From: Cytobacillus kochii
Lineage (GTDB): Bacteria; Bacillota; Bacilli; Bacillales; Cytobacillaceae
Length of the DNA: 64,000 bases
Direction of reading: 5' to 3'
Assembly: GCF_020171845.1 (NCBI RefSeq)
Contig: NZ_JAIVAM010000005.1
Coordinates: 62,001 to 126,000 of the forward strand
Shown: piece by piece, positions 25,187 to 34,238 of the stretch
Numbering within the stretch: position 1 is the stretch's first letter
Layout of the letters: each line of letters starts with the position of its first letter
The notes under the pieces: generated by a model
What the model saw: only the letters and a program-made list of their open reading frames with translations
What the model was told of the DNA's origin: nothing
Databases searched by the model: none
Translations under genes and position numbers: made by a program

Positions 25187-25430
25187 AAGCCTTTAATTCC
25201 TGCTTATCTTTCTTATGATTACTTAAGAAGATAACCGCTTCGTTACACATAAATAGCGTTTGCTTCAATAACGGATCATTGATGGGAGTAATTCGTTGGA
25301 TGGATGTGTGTTGTTGGAAGGAAACACGGTGGAAATCTTTAGAGGTTGGATTTGAGATTAATTGGAGGGCATCGTAAAAACTAAGCGGACATAGAACTTC
25401 TTTTCTTTGGTAGACAAGAGGTTTATTCAT
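25185..25430 (-). CDS. Protein of 81 residues, function unknown
   Basis: A perfect AGGAGGTGA sits six bases before the ATG, which makes this a real gene. The product is soluble: MNKPLVYQRKEVLCPLSFYD, a middle region with RVSFQQHTSIQRITPINDPL, and a basic end. It has one Cys near residue 14 and another near 63. There is no signal peptide. It stands alone between the ywqA terminator and array C, and I do not recognise a family. Confidence 0.65.
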   Translation of the reverse strand: MNKPLVYQRKEVLCPLSFYDALQLISNPTSKDFHRVSFQQHTSIQRITPINDPLLKQTLFMCNEAVIFLSNHKKDKQELKA

Positions 25431-25571
25431 GACTTCACCTCCTCTTTATAGGTATTTATGACCATTTCGACAAAGTTTGCTGAATATCCTTTTGGAAAAT
25501 GGTTGTTTTTCTTTTTTAATTAGATGGCTGTTCGGATGGCCGTTCGCACATGTGATGGCATGTCTGTATGG

Positions 25572-26395
25572 GTTGTGTTACGCTCTCATTTTTGTTTTTG
25601 CTTCTGAGGGACTTGCTAAACCTATTTGCGAGGCGCTCATCTCTGGGTTTTCTTCTGAGGGACTCACAAATCTTATTTGCTACGCGCTCATTTTCATTTT
25701 TCCTTCTGAGTGACTCTCAAACACTATTTGCTAGGCGCTTATCTTTAGTTTCCCTTCTGAATGACTCACACATCCTATTTGCTACGCGCTCATCTCTCGG
25801 TTTCCTTCTGAGTGACTCTCAAACACTATTTGCTACGCGCTCATTTCTAATTTCCCTCCTGAGGGACTCACACATCCTATTTGCTACGCGCTCATCTCTA
25901 GTTTCCCTTCTGAGGGACTCACAAACTCTATTTGCTACGCGCTTATCACTAGTTTCCCTTCTGAGGGACTCACACATCCTATTTGCAAGGCGCTCATCTC
26001 TAGTTTCCCTTCTTAGGGACTCACACATCCTATTTGCTAGGCGCTCATCTCTAGTTTCCCTTCTTAGGGACTTTCAAACACTATTTGCTACTCCCTCATC
26101 TCTGGGTTTCCTTCTGAAGGACTCACAAACTCTATTTGCTACGCGCTCATCTCTGGGTTTCCTTCTGAGTGACTCACAAACTCTATTTGCTACGCGCTCA
26201 TCTTTAGTTTTCCTTCTGAATGACTCACAAACACTATTTGCTACGCGCTTATCTCTAGTTTTCCTTCTGAAAGACTCTCAAACACTATTTGCTACGCGCT
26301 CATCTCTAGTTTCCCTTCTGAAAGACTCACAAAACACTATTTGCTACGCGCTCATCTCTAGTTTCCCTTCTGAGGGACTTGCTAACCCCACTGGC
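25572..26395. repeat. 51-bp tandem array C (about 16 units)
   Basis: TATTTGC recurs every 51 bases from 25623 to 26286 without slippage; the last step is 52 through one inserted A. Units carry GCTACGCGCTCAT and a variable CTGAGGGACTCA or CTGAGTGACTCA box, the latter containing the palindrome TGAGTGACTCA. The one-base slip at the end closes the long plus-strand frame (25568-26440), which otherwise reads a 17-residue repeat. There is no ribosome site for any frame. Sequence is unrelated to arrays A and B. Confidence 0.92.
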
Positions 26396-26462
26396 CCTTA
26401 TTTTCATTTAACTACTGAATACCCCTTCACCCATTTCTAGTCTTTTCTATACGCAAATAAAT

Positions 26463-26489
26463 AAGAGCCTAGCAATCTGCTAGACTCTT
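26463..26489 (-). terminator. Terminator after vpr
   Basis: A 12-bp stem (26489-26478 with 26474-26463, one G-U pair) with a three-base loop, followed by TTATTT on the minus strand. Confidence 0.8.
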
Positions 26490-26497
26490 ACGCTCAT

Positions 26498-29400
26498 TTA
26501 GAACCCTATTTTACCACCAATCACAGGTTTTCCTGGTGCAATTGGATTTGTTGGTAGTGGATTCGGTGCTTTAATGCCACCTCCGCTACCTGGTAGTGTT
26601 GGTTTCACAACATTTCCAGGCTTTTCTGGAGAAATCGGGAATTGGTTGTTTGGTGTGTCTCCATTAGGTGCTTCTTCCCCTTCACCTAATTTGTATAATT
26701 CAACTGTTTGTACCGTTTTGTTGCCTGCAATGTCAGTTGCCTCGAACGTAAATTCATTCGCTCCGTCTTGTAATTCAAGCTCAATATCTGCCACAACATG
26801 TTCAAAGCTTCTCATTTCATAAGGTTCTTGGAATTCTTTGAAATAAATCTCATCGCCATCTAAATAAAGACGAATTTGATCAAAATTATCGGCTACTCTT
26901 ACATCCACAACTGGATTTTCGGCATCATGTTCAATATATTCACTTTCAGGTAATCCAAGTACCTCAACCTCTGGTGCGGTTGCATCTACTAAAACTGTTC
27001 GTTTGAACTGGGCCACATTCCCTGCTGCATCGACTGCCTTAATGGCAAAGGAAGGTGCACCGTCTTCAGAATGAAGAATTGTATCAAAAGTATATTGTTT
27101 CTTCTCTTGATCATAAGTCAGTTCTACTTCCTCACTTGCAATAGTAAATTCACTAATCTCAGATTCATCAGTAATGGTACCAGTAAATTGAATATCATTT
27201 GTATTCACTGTACTTAAAGCTTCAGGAGTCGTTAAACGAACAGTTGGTGCCTTTTGATCGGCAGGTTTCACTTCTAGCTCCTTCGTTGTTACATTGCCCG
27301 CATAGTCAAATGCTTGTACGGTTACAGTCGAACCAACCTCTAATGGTTCTGAGAATGTATATTCCTTTGTATCCCCTGCAAGCGGTGTCTCTAATACAGA
27401 CTCACCATCTATTAAAATATCAAGATAAGATACGCCAGAACCTTTTTCATGATCCGATGCATTAATCGTTAACTTTTTATTTCCCTCAGTCACTTTGAAT
27501 GCCAATTCTGGTGCCACTGTATCAATGATAACCGGAATTTTTACTGACTGCCATTCAGCATCAGGGAAGTCAATGACAGATTTAATTTCAAAATAATACT
27601 TACCATCTGCAGCAAGTTTATTTTTGACTTTTCCATCCCATTTCCATGCTGAGTTAATTTTGTAATAACTACCTTGACCAGCGTCATAATAGTCTTTTCT
27701 CAGATCATTGTCTGTTCTCAACTTGCGCAATTGCTTACCATCTTCATCTAATACATTAAATACCACTTGATGGGCATTTCTCAAGAATGATAGGGCAGGA
27801 ATGATGGCATCTTGCACACCATCTCCGTTTGGAGAAATTGCTACTTTATCTGCTTTATACGCATCAGCTATAGGGTCATAACCAAGATAATAGTAACTGT
27901 CGCCAGATTCATAAACAGCACCACCCATACCATAGAAGGATGATTCATCATACTTTAATCCATCTAATATTGGGGATTGATCCCATTCACCTTTGAATCC
28001 TACATATGGTACAGAAAGTTCTGGGTGAGTATCTGCTGAATCAGTTAATGTCACATACCCCTCTACAAAATAACCGTTCGGAAATACTTCATCAACATCA
28101 ACTGGTGTTGTCCAATTACCCGTTTGGCTCGGTTCAACTACTTGTGCATCACTTACATCTGCTTGAACGGTAAACGTAACTGTTTCTCCTGCAGGAACAG
28201 TTATTTCAGCCGATTCTTGATTATCAACAGTAACCTCAACATTTAATAATTCTTGTGCTTCAAGTTCATTTGGATTCCAACCTAATTCTCCATATGCAGC
28301 AAAATCCGTTTGGATATTTGCAGCTGCGTCATAAGTGACGTCTTCATCACTAAAGTTTTCTGCTTGCAATGTGAACTCAAAAGTATCCCCAACTTCTTTT
28401 AAGGCCACCTTTGCCTCATCCGTTTCTACCTCTGTTACAACGACTGGTGTAGAAAGAGCGGAGTGTAATTGCATGATGCCCGATCCTTGTCTACGAGGGG
28501 AATAAGGAACATCCCACTCAAGTGACTCATTAACAAGGCCTTGATCATCGATTGGTTGAGATGTGTTCATCATAATATTTTTCGCTGTATATACACGATC
28601 ATAACCTGTTAAACCAAAGTCAGCATCTACTCTTTGTAGAACGAGTGCTGCACCACCAGACACATGTGGAGCTGCCATGGATGTACCACTCATCATGCCG
28701 TATTGGCCATTTTCTAATGTCGAGTAAATTTGCCCACCAGGCGACGTAATTTCAGGCTTAAAGTCTAAGTTCGGTGTCACTCCCCATGAAGTGAAGGCAC
28801 TCATCTTGCCTGCCTCAGGGTTTGGTGCTGTTGTTTTTTCACCAGTAAAAGTAAATGTCACTTCTTCTCCAGCACGAAGCGCTTCAACAATTGGATCACC
28901 ATTTACTTTTGGCATAAACAATTGTGGAATTGTAATAGCTGGATCTGTCTGCATATTGACGAAACCATCTGTATTATTATAGATAATTACGCCAACAGCA
29001 CCTGCCGCTTGTGCATTTACCGCCTTATCAACGAATGACAATTCTCCACGTTGAATCATTGCATATTTTCCTGCAACGTCTGTTAATTGCTCAGGGTAAC
29101 CAAGTCCTCCATCTGCAACATCGAACGTTTTTGTGTCGATATCGTTAGGGTGCTTGTCACCAGCTGAAAGAAATGGAGCATCCACCTCTTCGCCATTTAT
29201 ATTCACCTTAATGGCATCGAGATCCATAAATGAATTCTCAGAAGATGCCACTTGTAATGAATCTGTGTATACTCCTGGTGAACCAACTACACCAAAGTCA
29301 GGATTTTCTGGCGTTGGGTTGGCAAAGCCATTTCCAAAATGAGCAGAGTTACCAGCTGAAATAGACATCAGGACGCCATTATCAACTGCTCGCTCAATCG

Positions 29401-30427
29401 CTTTATATTCAGCAGATTCTGGCGAAACAAATCCTGCTGTTGATCCAAGACTCATATTTAATACGTCCGCTCCTAAAATAATCGCATCATCAATGGCTTT
29501 TACATAGATATCTCCATATGTAGAACCGAATTCAGGATCGTTACCAAATACTTTCAAACCGAGAATTTGCGCTTCCGGTGCAATACCTTTAATTCCACCA
29601 TCTTCTTCATCCCCATTTGCGCCTACTGTCCCTGATACGTGCATACCATGCATACTTGCTCCTTCAGCCACATCACCGATTACTTCGTCTTCATCCATAT
29701 AATTGTAAGCATATGGTACTTTTTCAGTATAATAGCTTCCCGGTAGCTCGTTATCTGCTTTTATTCTATTAACCTTAGATTCTGTTAAATCGACTTCCGT
29801 CTCATCTGATAAAATCATATCTTGATGATCTGGATCAATACCTGTATCAATAACCCCGACAACCATACCGTTACCTTTGTAACCATATTCTCTCCAAGCC
29901 TCTTGAGCTTGTACCAATTCTTTACTGTAAACCATGTCAGGTTTTTCCTCTGGGCGTTCATATTCATTCACTATTTCAACAGAGGATACATTTTTTACTT
30001 CTTTAATTTTCTCAATATCCCCATACATTACATCTGCACTAAATCCATTCACAACTGTTGTGAAACTTTCATGTTCGACGAGCTTTACTTTGTTGTCTTT
30101 AACTTTTTGCTTCACCGCTTTTTGTTCTGCTAGTTTCTCGTTTGTCAGTTTCTTCTTAGTTGCTGCGGGTAGTTCTTTAAATGTTTTTTTTGTTTTCTGT
30201 GCGTATGCAATGGTCGGCTCACTATCCATTTCGACAATTACACGAACAATATCAGACTTCTTATATTGTTCCTCTGCATCCGTTTTTTCTATTTTTTGTA
30301 GATTGAGCTGATTTTCTTTCCCTTTAGTATTTTCTACCTTCTTCTCAGGTACTGCTGCTGACACTGATCCAGAGAAAATAAGTAAAAAGGCCATTAATAC
30401 GACAAGAATCCTGCTTTTTTTCAACAT
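26498..30427 (-). CDS. vpr: Extracellular subtilisin-family protease Vpr
   Basis: Protein of 1309 residues. There is a signal peptide (about 1-24, ending SVSAA), an I9-type propeptide (about 58-155) and an S8 catalytic domain with Asp194 in GVIDTGID, His260 in MHGMHVSGT and Ser583 in GTSMAAPHVSG. A PA domain (AAGAVGVIIYNNTDG) is inserted between His and Ser, as in B. subtilis Vpr. After the catalytic part come a Fn3-like domain (about 670-850) and several Ig-like or big-domain repeats (NVTTKELEV, then GNVAQFKRTV, then GNKTVQTVEL). The tail is Pro/Gly-rich (about 1255-1309) without an LPxTG motif. B. subtilis Vpr is about 806 residues, so the C-terminal part is a large extension, perhaps for wall or substrate binding. 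It would be secreted and auto-activated. Confidence 0.92.
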   Translation of the reverse strand: MLKKSRILVVLMAFLLIFSGSVSAAVPEKKVENTKGKENQLNLQKIEKTDAEEQYKKSDIVRVIVEMDSEPTIAYAQKTKKTFKELPAATKKKLTNEKLAEQKAVKQKVKDNKVKLVEHESFTTVVNGFSADVMYGDIEKIKEVKNVSSVEIVNEYERPEEKPDMVYSKELVQAQEAWREYGYKGNGMVVGVIDTGIDPDHQDMILSDETEVDLTESKVNRIKADNELPGSYYTEKVPYAYNYMDEDEVIGDVAEGASMHGMHVSGTVGANGDEEDGGIKGIAPEAQILGLKVFGNDPEFGSTYGDIYVKAIDDAIILGADVLNMSLGSTAGFVSPESAEYKAIERAVDNGVLMSISAGNSAHFGNGFANPTPENPDFGVVGSPGVYTDSLQVASSENSFMDLDAIKVNINGEEVDAPFLSAGDKHPNDIDTKTFDVADGGLGYPEQLTDVAGKYAMIQRGELSFVDKAVNAQAAGAVGVIIYNNTDGFVNMQTDPAITIPQLFMPKVNGDPIVEALRAGEEVTFTFTGEKTTAPNPEAGKMSAFTSWGVTPNLDFKPEITSPGGQIYSTLENGQYGMMSGTSMAAPHVSGGAALVLQRVDADFGLTGYDRVYTAKNIMMNTSQPIDDQGLVNESLEWDVPYSPRRQGSGIMQLHSALSTPVVVTEVETDEAKVALKEVGDTFEFTLQAENFSDEDVTYDAAANIQTDFAAYGELGWNPNELEAQELLNVEVTVDNQESAEITVPAGETVTFTVQADVSDAQVVEPSQTGNWTTPVDVDEVFPNGYFVEGYVTLTDSADTHPELSVPYVGFKGEWDQSPILDGLKYDESSFYGMGGAVYESGDSYYYLGYDPIADAYKADKVAISPNGDGVQDAIIPALSFLRNAHQVVFNVLDEDGKQLRKLRTDNDLRKDYYDAGQGSYYKINSAWKWDGKVKNKLAADGKYYFEIKSVIDFPDAEWQSVKIPVIIDTVAPELAFKVTEGNKKLTINASDHEKGSGVSYLDILIDGESVLETPLAGDTKEYTFSEPLEVGSTVTVQAFDYAGNVTTKELEVKPADQKAPTVRLTTPEALSTVNTNDIQFTGTITDESEISEFTIASEEVELTYDQEKKQYTFDTILHSEDGAPSFAIKAVDAAGNVAQFKRTVLVDATAPEVEVLGLPESEYIEHDAENPVVDVRVADNFDQIRLYLDGDEIYFKEFQEPYEMRSFEHVVADIELELQDGANEFTFEATDIAGNKTVQTVELYKLGEGEEAPNGDTPNNQFPISPEKPGNVVKPTLPGSGGGIKAPNPLPTNPIAPGKPVIGGKIGF

Positions 30428-30903
30428 TCAACTCCCCCTCTGTAAATAAAATTCAGAATTTTTTGTTTCTCTATTAAATTAACATAAGGAAAAATTTAGT
30501 TTTAGAGTACTAAAGTACCAATTTATGCTAATTTGCCTAGTAAAATATAATTATTTTATAATTCGAAATATTTTTTATTAATGAACCATTCACATATACC
30601 CACTTTTTCCTCTCTCAAAATAAAAACAAACGGGAAATCGTAAATGGTATAGTGGAGAAATGTAACTATAACAAGCGCACTTTTTTTCAGCATAAAAAAG
30701 TAAAGGAAACGAAAAATGATATATTGTCATGGTTCTATACTGCTAAGTGTTTTATAGCACCCTTTTGCTACAATGACTTAGCCTTCCTATTTAAGTGTAG
30801 ATTTCTCCATTCTCCACTTGCTTTCTTATTTTGTTGAACTTCAAAACTTACTTTTAAATATCCTATAAACGACGCCATTTTTTTGTCATCCTAATACTTA
30901 CAA
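30428..30903. other. Intergenic stretch upstream of vpr
   Basis: About 475 very AT-rich bases. It must carry the vpr promoter, but no consensus pair stands out. A plus-strand frame at 30652-30837 has no ribosome site and an implausible product, so I leave it out. Confidence 0.4.
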
Positions 30904-30930
30904 GAAAAAAACAGTGCGATAGGCACTGCT
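30904..30930 (-). terminator. Terminator downstream of the ssbB unit
   Basis: CAGTGC (30912-30917) and GCACTG (30923-30928) form a stem, and the minus strand continues into a seven-T run. Confidence 0.75.
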
Positions 30931-31012
30931 TCAAGTTGGGGATATGATGAGGATGTTCATTGATTCTTTCTAATAGAGGGTAATAAGGGGATAAAAGTAA
31001 ATTGAGGTTCCT

Positions 31013-31168
31013 TTAAGCTCTTTTTCTTCCTCTATCATACGATTCTTTCAATATACATTCTAATTGTGCCAGTCTACTCTCCATCTCACTCATTCGATAG
31101 TTTGCATTACCAAGCATTTTGATAAGACTCTCTATGAGTGTTTCCATCACTTTTTGTTCTTGAGTCAT
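31013..31168 (-). CDS. Small helical protein of 51 residues overlapping ssbB
   Basis: ATG at 31168, stop at 31015-31013. GAGGAG lies ten bases upstream, inside ssbB. The product is a long amphipathic helix (MTQEQKVMETLIESLIKMLG, MSEMESRLAQLECILKESYD, then a basic end), probably a coiled coil. It overlaps the 3' end of ssbB by 62 bases in another frame, and the terminator follows, so it is the last gene of that transcript. Function unknown. Confidence 0.5.
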   Translation of the reverse strand: MTQEQKVMETLIESLIKMLGNANYRMSEMESRLAQLECILKESYDRGRKRA

Positions 31169-31517
31169 CTGGATTCATCTCCTCTCTTTGTTGTTTTTCT
31201 TTCTTTCGATTATCGAGGAAACGCACTTGCTCGACGATCACTTCCATCACATACTTTCTTTTTCCATCCTTTTCATATGATCTTGATTGTAATCTGCCAG
31301 CAACACTTATAAGCGACCCTTTCGTACAATACTGAACGAGATTTTCCGCAGATTTATGCCAAAGTGTACATTGAATAAAATCAGTTTCTACCTCTCCATT
31401 TTGATTGCGAAATTGACGATTGACCGCAACCGTTATATTTGCCACTGACCTTCCATCTGATACAAGTCTTAAATCCGGCTCTTTCGTCAACCTTCCAACA
31501 ATGCCAACTTGATTCAT
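31107..31517 (-). CDS. ssbB: Single-stranded DNA-binding protein SsbB
   Basis: Protein of 136 residues. The OB-fold is complete: MNQVGIVGRLTKEPDLR at the start, then IPC-type TDFIQCTLWHKSAENLVQYC, KGSLISVAGRLQSRSYE, and VMEVIVEQVRFLD. The short acidic tail of housekeeping SsbA (ending DDDLPF) is absent; the end is ESYQNAW. Together with the short length and the map position next to ywpF, this indicates the competence-associated SsbB that coats incoming DNA. The frame starts at 31607, but AAGGAGGAGG at 31530-31521 fits the second of two adjacent ATGs (31517). Confidence 0.85.
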   Translation of the reverse strand: MNQVGIVGRLTKEPDLRLVSDGRSVANITVAVNRQFRNQNGEVETDFIQCTLWHKSAENLVQYCTKGSLISVAGRLQSRSYEKDGKRKYVMEVIVEQVRFLDNRKKEKQQREEMNPDDSRTKSDGNTHRESYQNAW

Positions 31518-31627
31518 CATCCTCCTCCTTTCTGACACTAGGTTAATATAGGTTGTATCACTTGTAAAAAAACGGAAAAATAATTTTCGTTTACGATAGG
31601 CTTTCAAAACTGCGGATAGATGGTCAG

Positions 31628-31670
31628 AATTTAAATTTTTCCATAAAAATAGGCCAAAAAATTAACTTTT
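31628..31670 (-). promoter_or_regulatory. Possible ComK AT-boxes upstream of ssbB
   Basis: AAAA-N5-TTTT is perfect at 31658-31670. A second box (AATT-N5-TTTT) lies at 31628-31640, 17 bases away. ComK binds pairs of such boxes 8, 18 or 31 bases apart and drives ssbB in B. subtilis. The DNA is AT-rich and the second box has two mismatches, so this is tentative. Confidence 0.3.
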
Positions 31671-31701
31671 GCAATAAAGGTAAGATAAATTTCGACAAAT
31701 T

Positions 31702-32172
31702 TCAACATTCTTCTCTATAAGGAATATGAGGCATAAATGAACTGATTTTAATATCAAAATAACGTTCTATATCGTTTTTTAAATTTCCTTCTAATAAGCT
31801 TAGCTCGTTTACAAGATATTGGTGGGCAAAAACATGATAAATCTCAGCTTCTGGCCAGCTAGTGTTCAATCGTGCTAACTGATGAAAAGGAATCATTTCC
31901 AAAATAGCTCCTTCATCATACTCAATTGAAAAATAATAAAATGCCGCTTGTTGATTTTTCAACCATTTCTTTTGCCATTTCGCCAATGCTTTATAAAATT
32001 CAAAGGCAGGTAAATCTGCTTGGAAATATAATTGATTGTTAATCTTTATTGTAAAAAAAATATCTATCGACAGAATTTTTGCAGTATCACGTTTATCGCT
32101 TGCTGTTATTTCATTGGGAGAGCATGTGAAATGGTATGTAAAATGTAAGGTATTGGTCCGATATTTTTCCAA
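31702..32172 (-). CDS. Protein of 156 residues, function unknown
   Basis: Soluble protein with aromatic-rich segments (LHFTYHFTC, FYYFSIEYDEG) and a conserved-looking block LPAFEFYKALAKWQKKWL. It has no signal peptide. It sits between ssbB and the divergent ywpF, a position occupied by varied small genes in related genomes. The ribosome site is poor (GGAGATAAAAGTTGG before the first ATG). I do not recognise a named family with confidence. Confidence 0.65.
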   Translation of the reverse strand: MEKYRTNTLHFTYHFTCSPNEITASDKRDTAKILSIDIFFTIKINNQLYFQADLPAFEFYKALAKWQKKWLKNQQAAFYYFSIEYDEGAILEMIPFHQLARLNTSWPEAEIYHVFAHQYLVNELSLLEGNLKNDIERYFDIKISSFMPHIPYREEC

Positions 32173-32353
32173 CTTTTATCTCCTTCAATCTGTTTTCCTT
32201 AAGCATATACTATTTCTTTTTATAAGTGTGAAGGGGACCTAAAAAAGGGGTAAATAATCTATAACTTACCTTTTGTAAGATATTTTCGTTTTGTATATCT
32301 TCTATGATATAATTTAGACAACTCAGTTAACTTTTGAGAAAGGGAGGGGTCGC

Positions 32354-32785
32354 ATGAAGACATTTAAGCTAGTTTCCATGCAGGTTTGGGATGAGGATGA
32401 GTTAGTAGATGTCGAATTGGAGGACGGACTCATTATTAATAAAGAGGATGAGAATAGTCGGTGGCTACTCGAGGCCTTTATTGATAAAAAGCACCTTTCC
32501 TTCTTTTCCAATCTCCGCAAAAAAGAAATCGACGTGCCGCTACAAGTAGTAATTACGAAAAAAGATAATGATCCAGCACATTTCATAACTAAAATTGCAT
32601 CCATTAATGAATTTGAAGAACATATGAGTGTCCTTTTCTTAGGGAGCATTCGTCATAAAAGAAATGAATTCGCAGAGATATTACTTAGTGATCTCGTTTC
32701 TAAAGGGTTAAGCGGCGAAAAACTTCTTGCTGAATTTAAAGGACAAATGAAAAGAGCGCAAAGATTGACGAGTAATAAAAAATAA
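32354..32785 (+). CDS. ywpF: YwpF-like protein
   Basis: Protein of 143 residues beginning MKTFKLVSMQVW, with the family block LEDGLIINKEDENSRWLLEAF and a middle VPLQVVITKKDNDPAHF. These match YwpF of B. subtilis (about 136 residues), an uncharacterised cytosolic protein. AGGGAGGGG lies before the ATG. A TATAAT at 32308-32313 is 40 bases upstream. It ends in a good terminator shared with the convergent lipoprotein gene. Confidence 0.82.
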   Translation: MKTFKLVSMQVWDEDELVDVELEDGLIINKEDENSRWLLEAFIDKKHLSFFSNLRKKEIDVPLQVVITKKDNDPAHFITKIASINEFEEHMSVLFLGSIRHKRNEFAEILLSDLVSKGLSGEKLLAEFKGQMKRAQRLTSNKK

Positions 32786-32878
32786 GGAAAAGCTAATATA
32801 TGCTTTCTCCGAGGATCTCTACCCGATTTTTTGAGATGTACATACTCGAAATATTCGTGTGGATATCTTTAAACTTTT

Positions 32879-32912
32879 GAGGCTCCGATTGATTAATCGG
32901 AACCTCTTTTTT
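32879..32912. terminator. Terminator after ywpF
   Basis: GAGGCTCCGATT (32879-32890) pairs with AATCGGAACCTC (32895-32906) and is followed by six T on the plus strand. It lies between convergent genes and may serve both. Confidence 0.85.
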
Positions 32913-32914
32913 AT

Positions 32915-33190
32915 TTACATATTATCTTTGTTTTCTTCGTCCGCAGGTGCCTCTTCATTTAAATTTTCATCTGTATTATTGTCTTCTTCAAGCATACCAT
33001 CATCATCATTGTTTAGATCGTCTTGATCATTATTATTAATGTCATTTCCATCCTCTAATTCTGCTGGCTCTTCAATATTTTCATTATCTTCTGGCGGTGG
33101 ATCTTGCTCATTGTTGTTTGCTCCACAACCTACAAGCATTGTCGCCGCTAAAGCAGATGCAGACAGTAATTTTAACAACTTTGTATTCAT
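32915..33190 (-). CDS. Acidic low-complexity lipoprotein
   Basis: Protein of 91 residues. The lipobox LVGC (Cys about residue 22) after a hydrophobic leader predicts lipid anchoring on the outer face of the membrane. The rest is almost only Asn, Asp and Glu with some Pro, so the exposed part is disordered and strongly negative. It could bind cations or act as a spacer. Downstream is the ywpF terminator; upstream is fabZ in the same direction, separated by its own hairpin. No family recognised. Confidence 0.75.
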   Translation of the reverse strand: MNTKLLKLLSASALAATMLVGCGANNNEQDPPPEDNENIEEPAELEDGNDINNNDQDDLNNDDDGMLEEDNNTDENLNEEAPADEENKDNM

Positions 33191-33330
33191 GGGTAAAACT
33201 CCCTTCCAATTTCAAAAATTTTTGACCTCTATTGTGGTCTTTTGTTATCGTTCCCGAAAACCTGAACAAAATTTCAAATTGGTTGATTGTAAAATTTTCC
33301 GCCTGTGAAGTGCCTTGCAGCGAAAAAAAA

Positions 33331-33366
33331 GAAGTAATGCCCTATATAAAGTGGGCATTACTTCTT
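33331..33366. terminator. Terminator after fabZ
   Basis: AGAAGTAATGCCC (33331-33343) and GGGCATTACTTCT (33354-33366) form a perfect 13-pair stem, with T-runs on both sides. Confidence 0.9.
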
Positions 33367-33372
33367 TTGATG

Positions 33373-33795
33373 TTATTTCAATGCAAACATCATTTCTGTT
33401 TCACAAACTAGTTCGCCGTCGACGGTTGCTACACCTTTTCCTTTACCAATCGGGCCCTTCACACGAGTCATTTCGACCTCTAATCGTAACTGATCGCCCG
33501 GCTTCACTTGTTTTTTAAATCGACATTTATCAATCCCAGTGAAGAAAGCGAGCTTGCCTTTATTTTCTTCTTTTTTCAGCATTGCCACTCCGCCTACTTG
33601 TGCTAATGCTTCCACAATTAAAACACCAGGCATGACGGGGTAATCAGGGAAATGTCCATTAAAGAATTCTTCATTAGCCGTTACATTTTTAATGCCAATA
33701 GCTCGTTGACCTTCTTCTACTTCAAGGATTTTATCTACTAATAAAAAGGGATAACGATGAGGAATAATTTCTTTTATTTCATTAATATCAAGCAT
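33373..33795 (-). CDS. fabZ: 3-hydroxyacyl-[ACP] dehydratase FabZ
   Basis: Protein of 140 residues, the normal FabZ length. It carries [11 protein letters not shown], the catalytic His in [19 protein letters not shown] and the catalytic Glu in VEALAQVGG. It dehydrates 3-hydroxyacyl-ACP to trans-2-enoyl-ACP in type II fatty-acid elongation, in the cytosol. The map position next to flhPO/mbl matches ywpB of B. subtilis. AGGAGGT precedes the ATG. It is probably monocistronic, ending in a perfect hairpin. Confidence 0.95.
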   Translation of the reverse strand: MLDINEIKEIIPHRYPFLLVDKILEVEEGQRAIGIKNVTANEEFFNGHFPDYPVMPGVLIVEALAQVGGVAMLKKEENKGKLAFFTGIDKCRFKKQVKPGDQLRLEVEMTRVKGPIGKGKGVATVDGELVCETEMMFALK

Positions 33796-33942
33796 TTTTA
33801 GTACCTCCTACTAATAATAGGTATAATATTAATTATTATTGTACTAAAAAAAAGGCCAAATGCAAAGATAAAACAAGTTCATTTTCAAATTCTTCAAATA
33901 AGACAAAACAAAAAGGAGGCATATCAATGCGCTCCCCATTCT

Positions 33943-34224
33943 TCAGTTCTCTTTATTAACCAAATCAATCATATGCATCCACGTTTCTTTTTTAAAGATA
34001 TCTGTTGCCTGGCCATCACCAAGCACACTATATCCAAACGCTGCACCCGCGATGATACAAATGGCAAGTAAAACTAGCACAATAATAATTCGTAGCCAGA
34101 TCGGTATAAGTCGCACTCTAATTCGGTTCACTGTGGTTTTATCTTCACGTGTAGTAGTTGAATTATGTTGCGCTTTTTGTTTAGTTATTCTTGTTGACGA
34201 ATCTTGCTCGTTATTAAGTGACAT
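33943..34224 (-). CDS. EpuA-family small membrane protein
   Basis: Protein of 93 residues with a polar, Thr/Lys-rich cytosolic N-terminus (about 1-38), a basic patch before one membrane helix (about 44-66), and the ending GYSVLGDG-x5-F-x5-TWMHMIDLV. That ending is the hallmark of the EpuA family, often mislabelled 'DNA-directed RNA polymerase subunit beta'. Function unknown. It follows flhP by 14 bases in the same direction and probably shares the mbl-flhO-flhP transcript. Confidence 0.75.
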   Translation of the reverse strand: MSLNNEQDSSTRITKQKAQHNSTTTREDKTTVNRIRVRLIPIWLRIIIVLVLLAICIIAGAAFGYSVLGDGQATDIFKKETWMHMIDLVNKEN

Positions 34225-34238
34225 CGTTTTCTTCCCCT

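Noticed and set aside
25568..26440. 290-residue frame through array C
   Set aside because: Repeat-derived hydrophobic/basic 17-mer without start signals. It is closed by a single-base slip in the last unit.
30652..30837. 61-residue plus-strand ORF upstream of vpr
   Set aside because: No proper ribosome site, Cys/Phe-rich AT-driven composition, and it probably overlaps promoter DNA.
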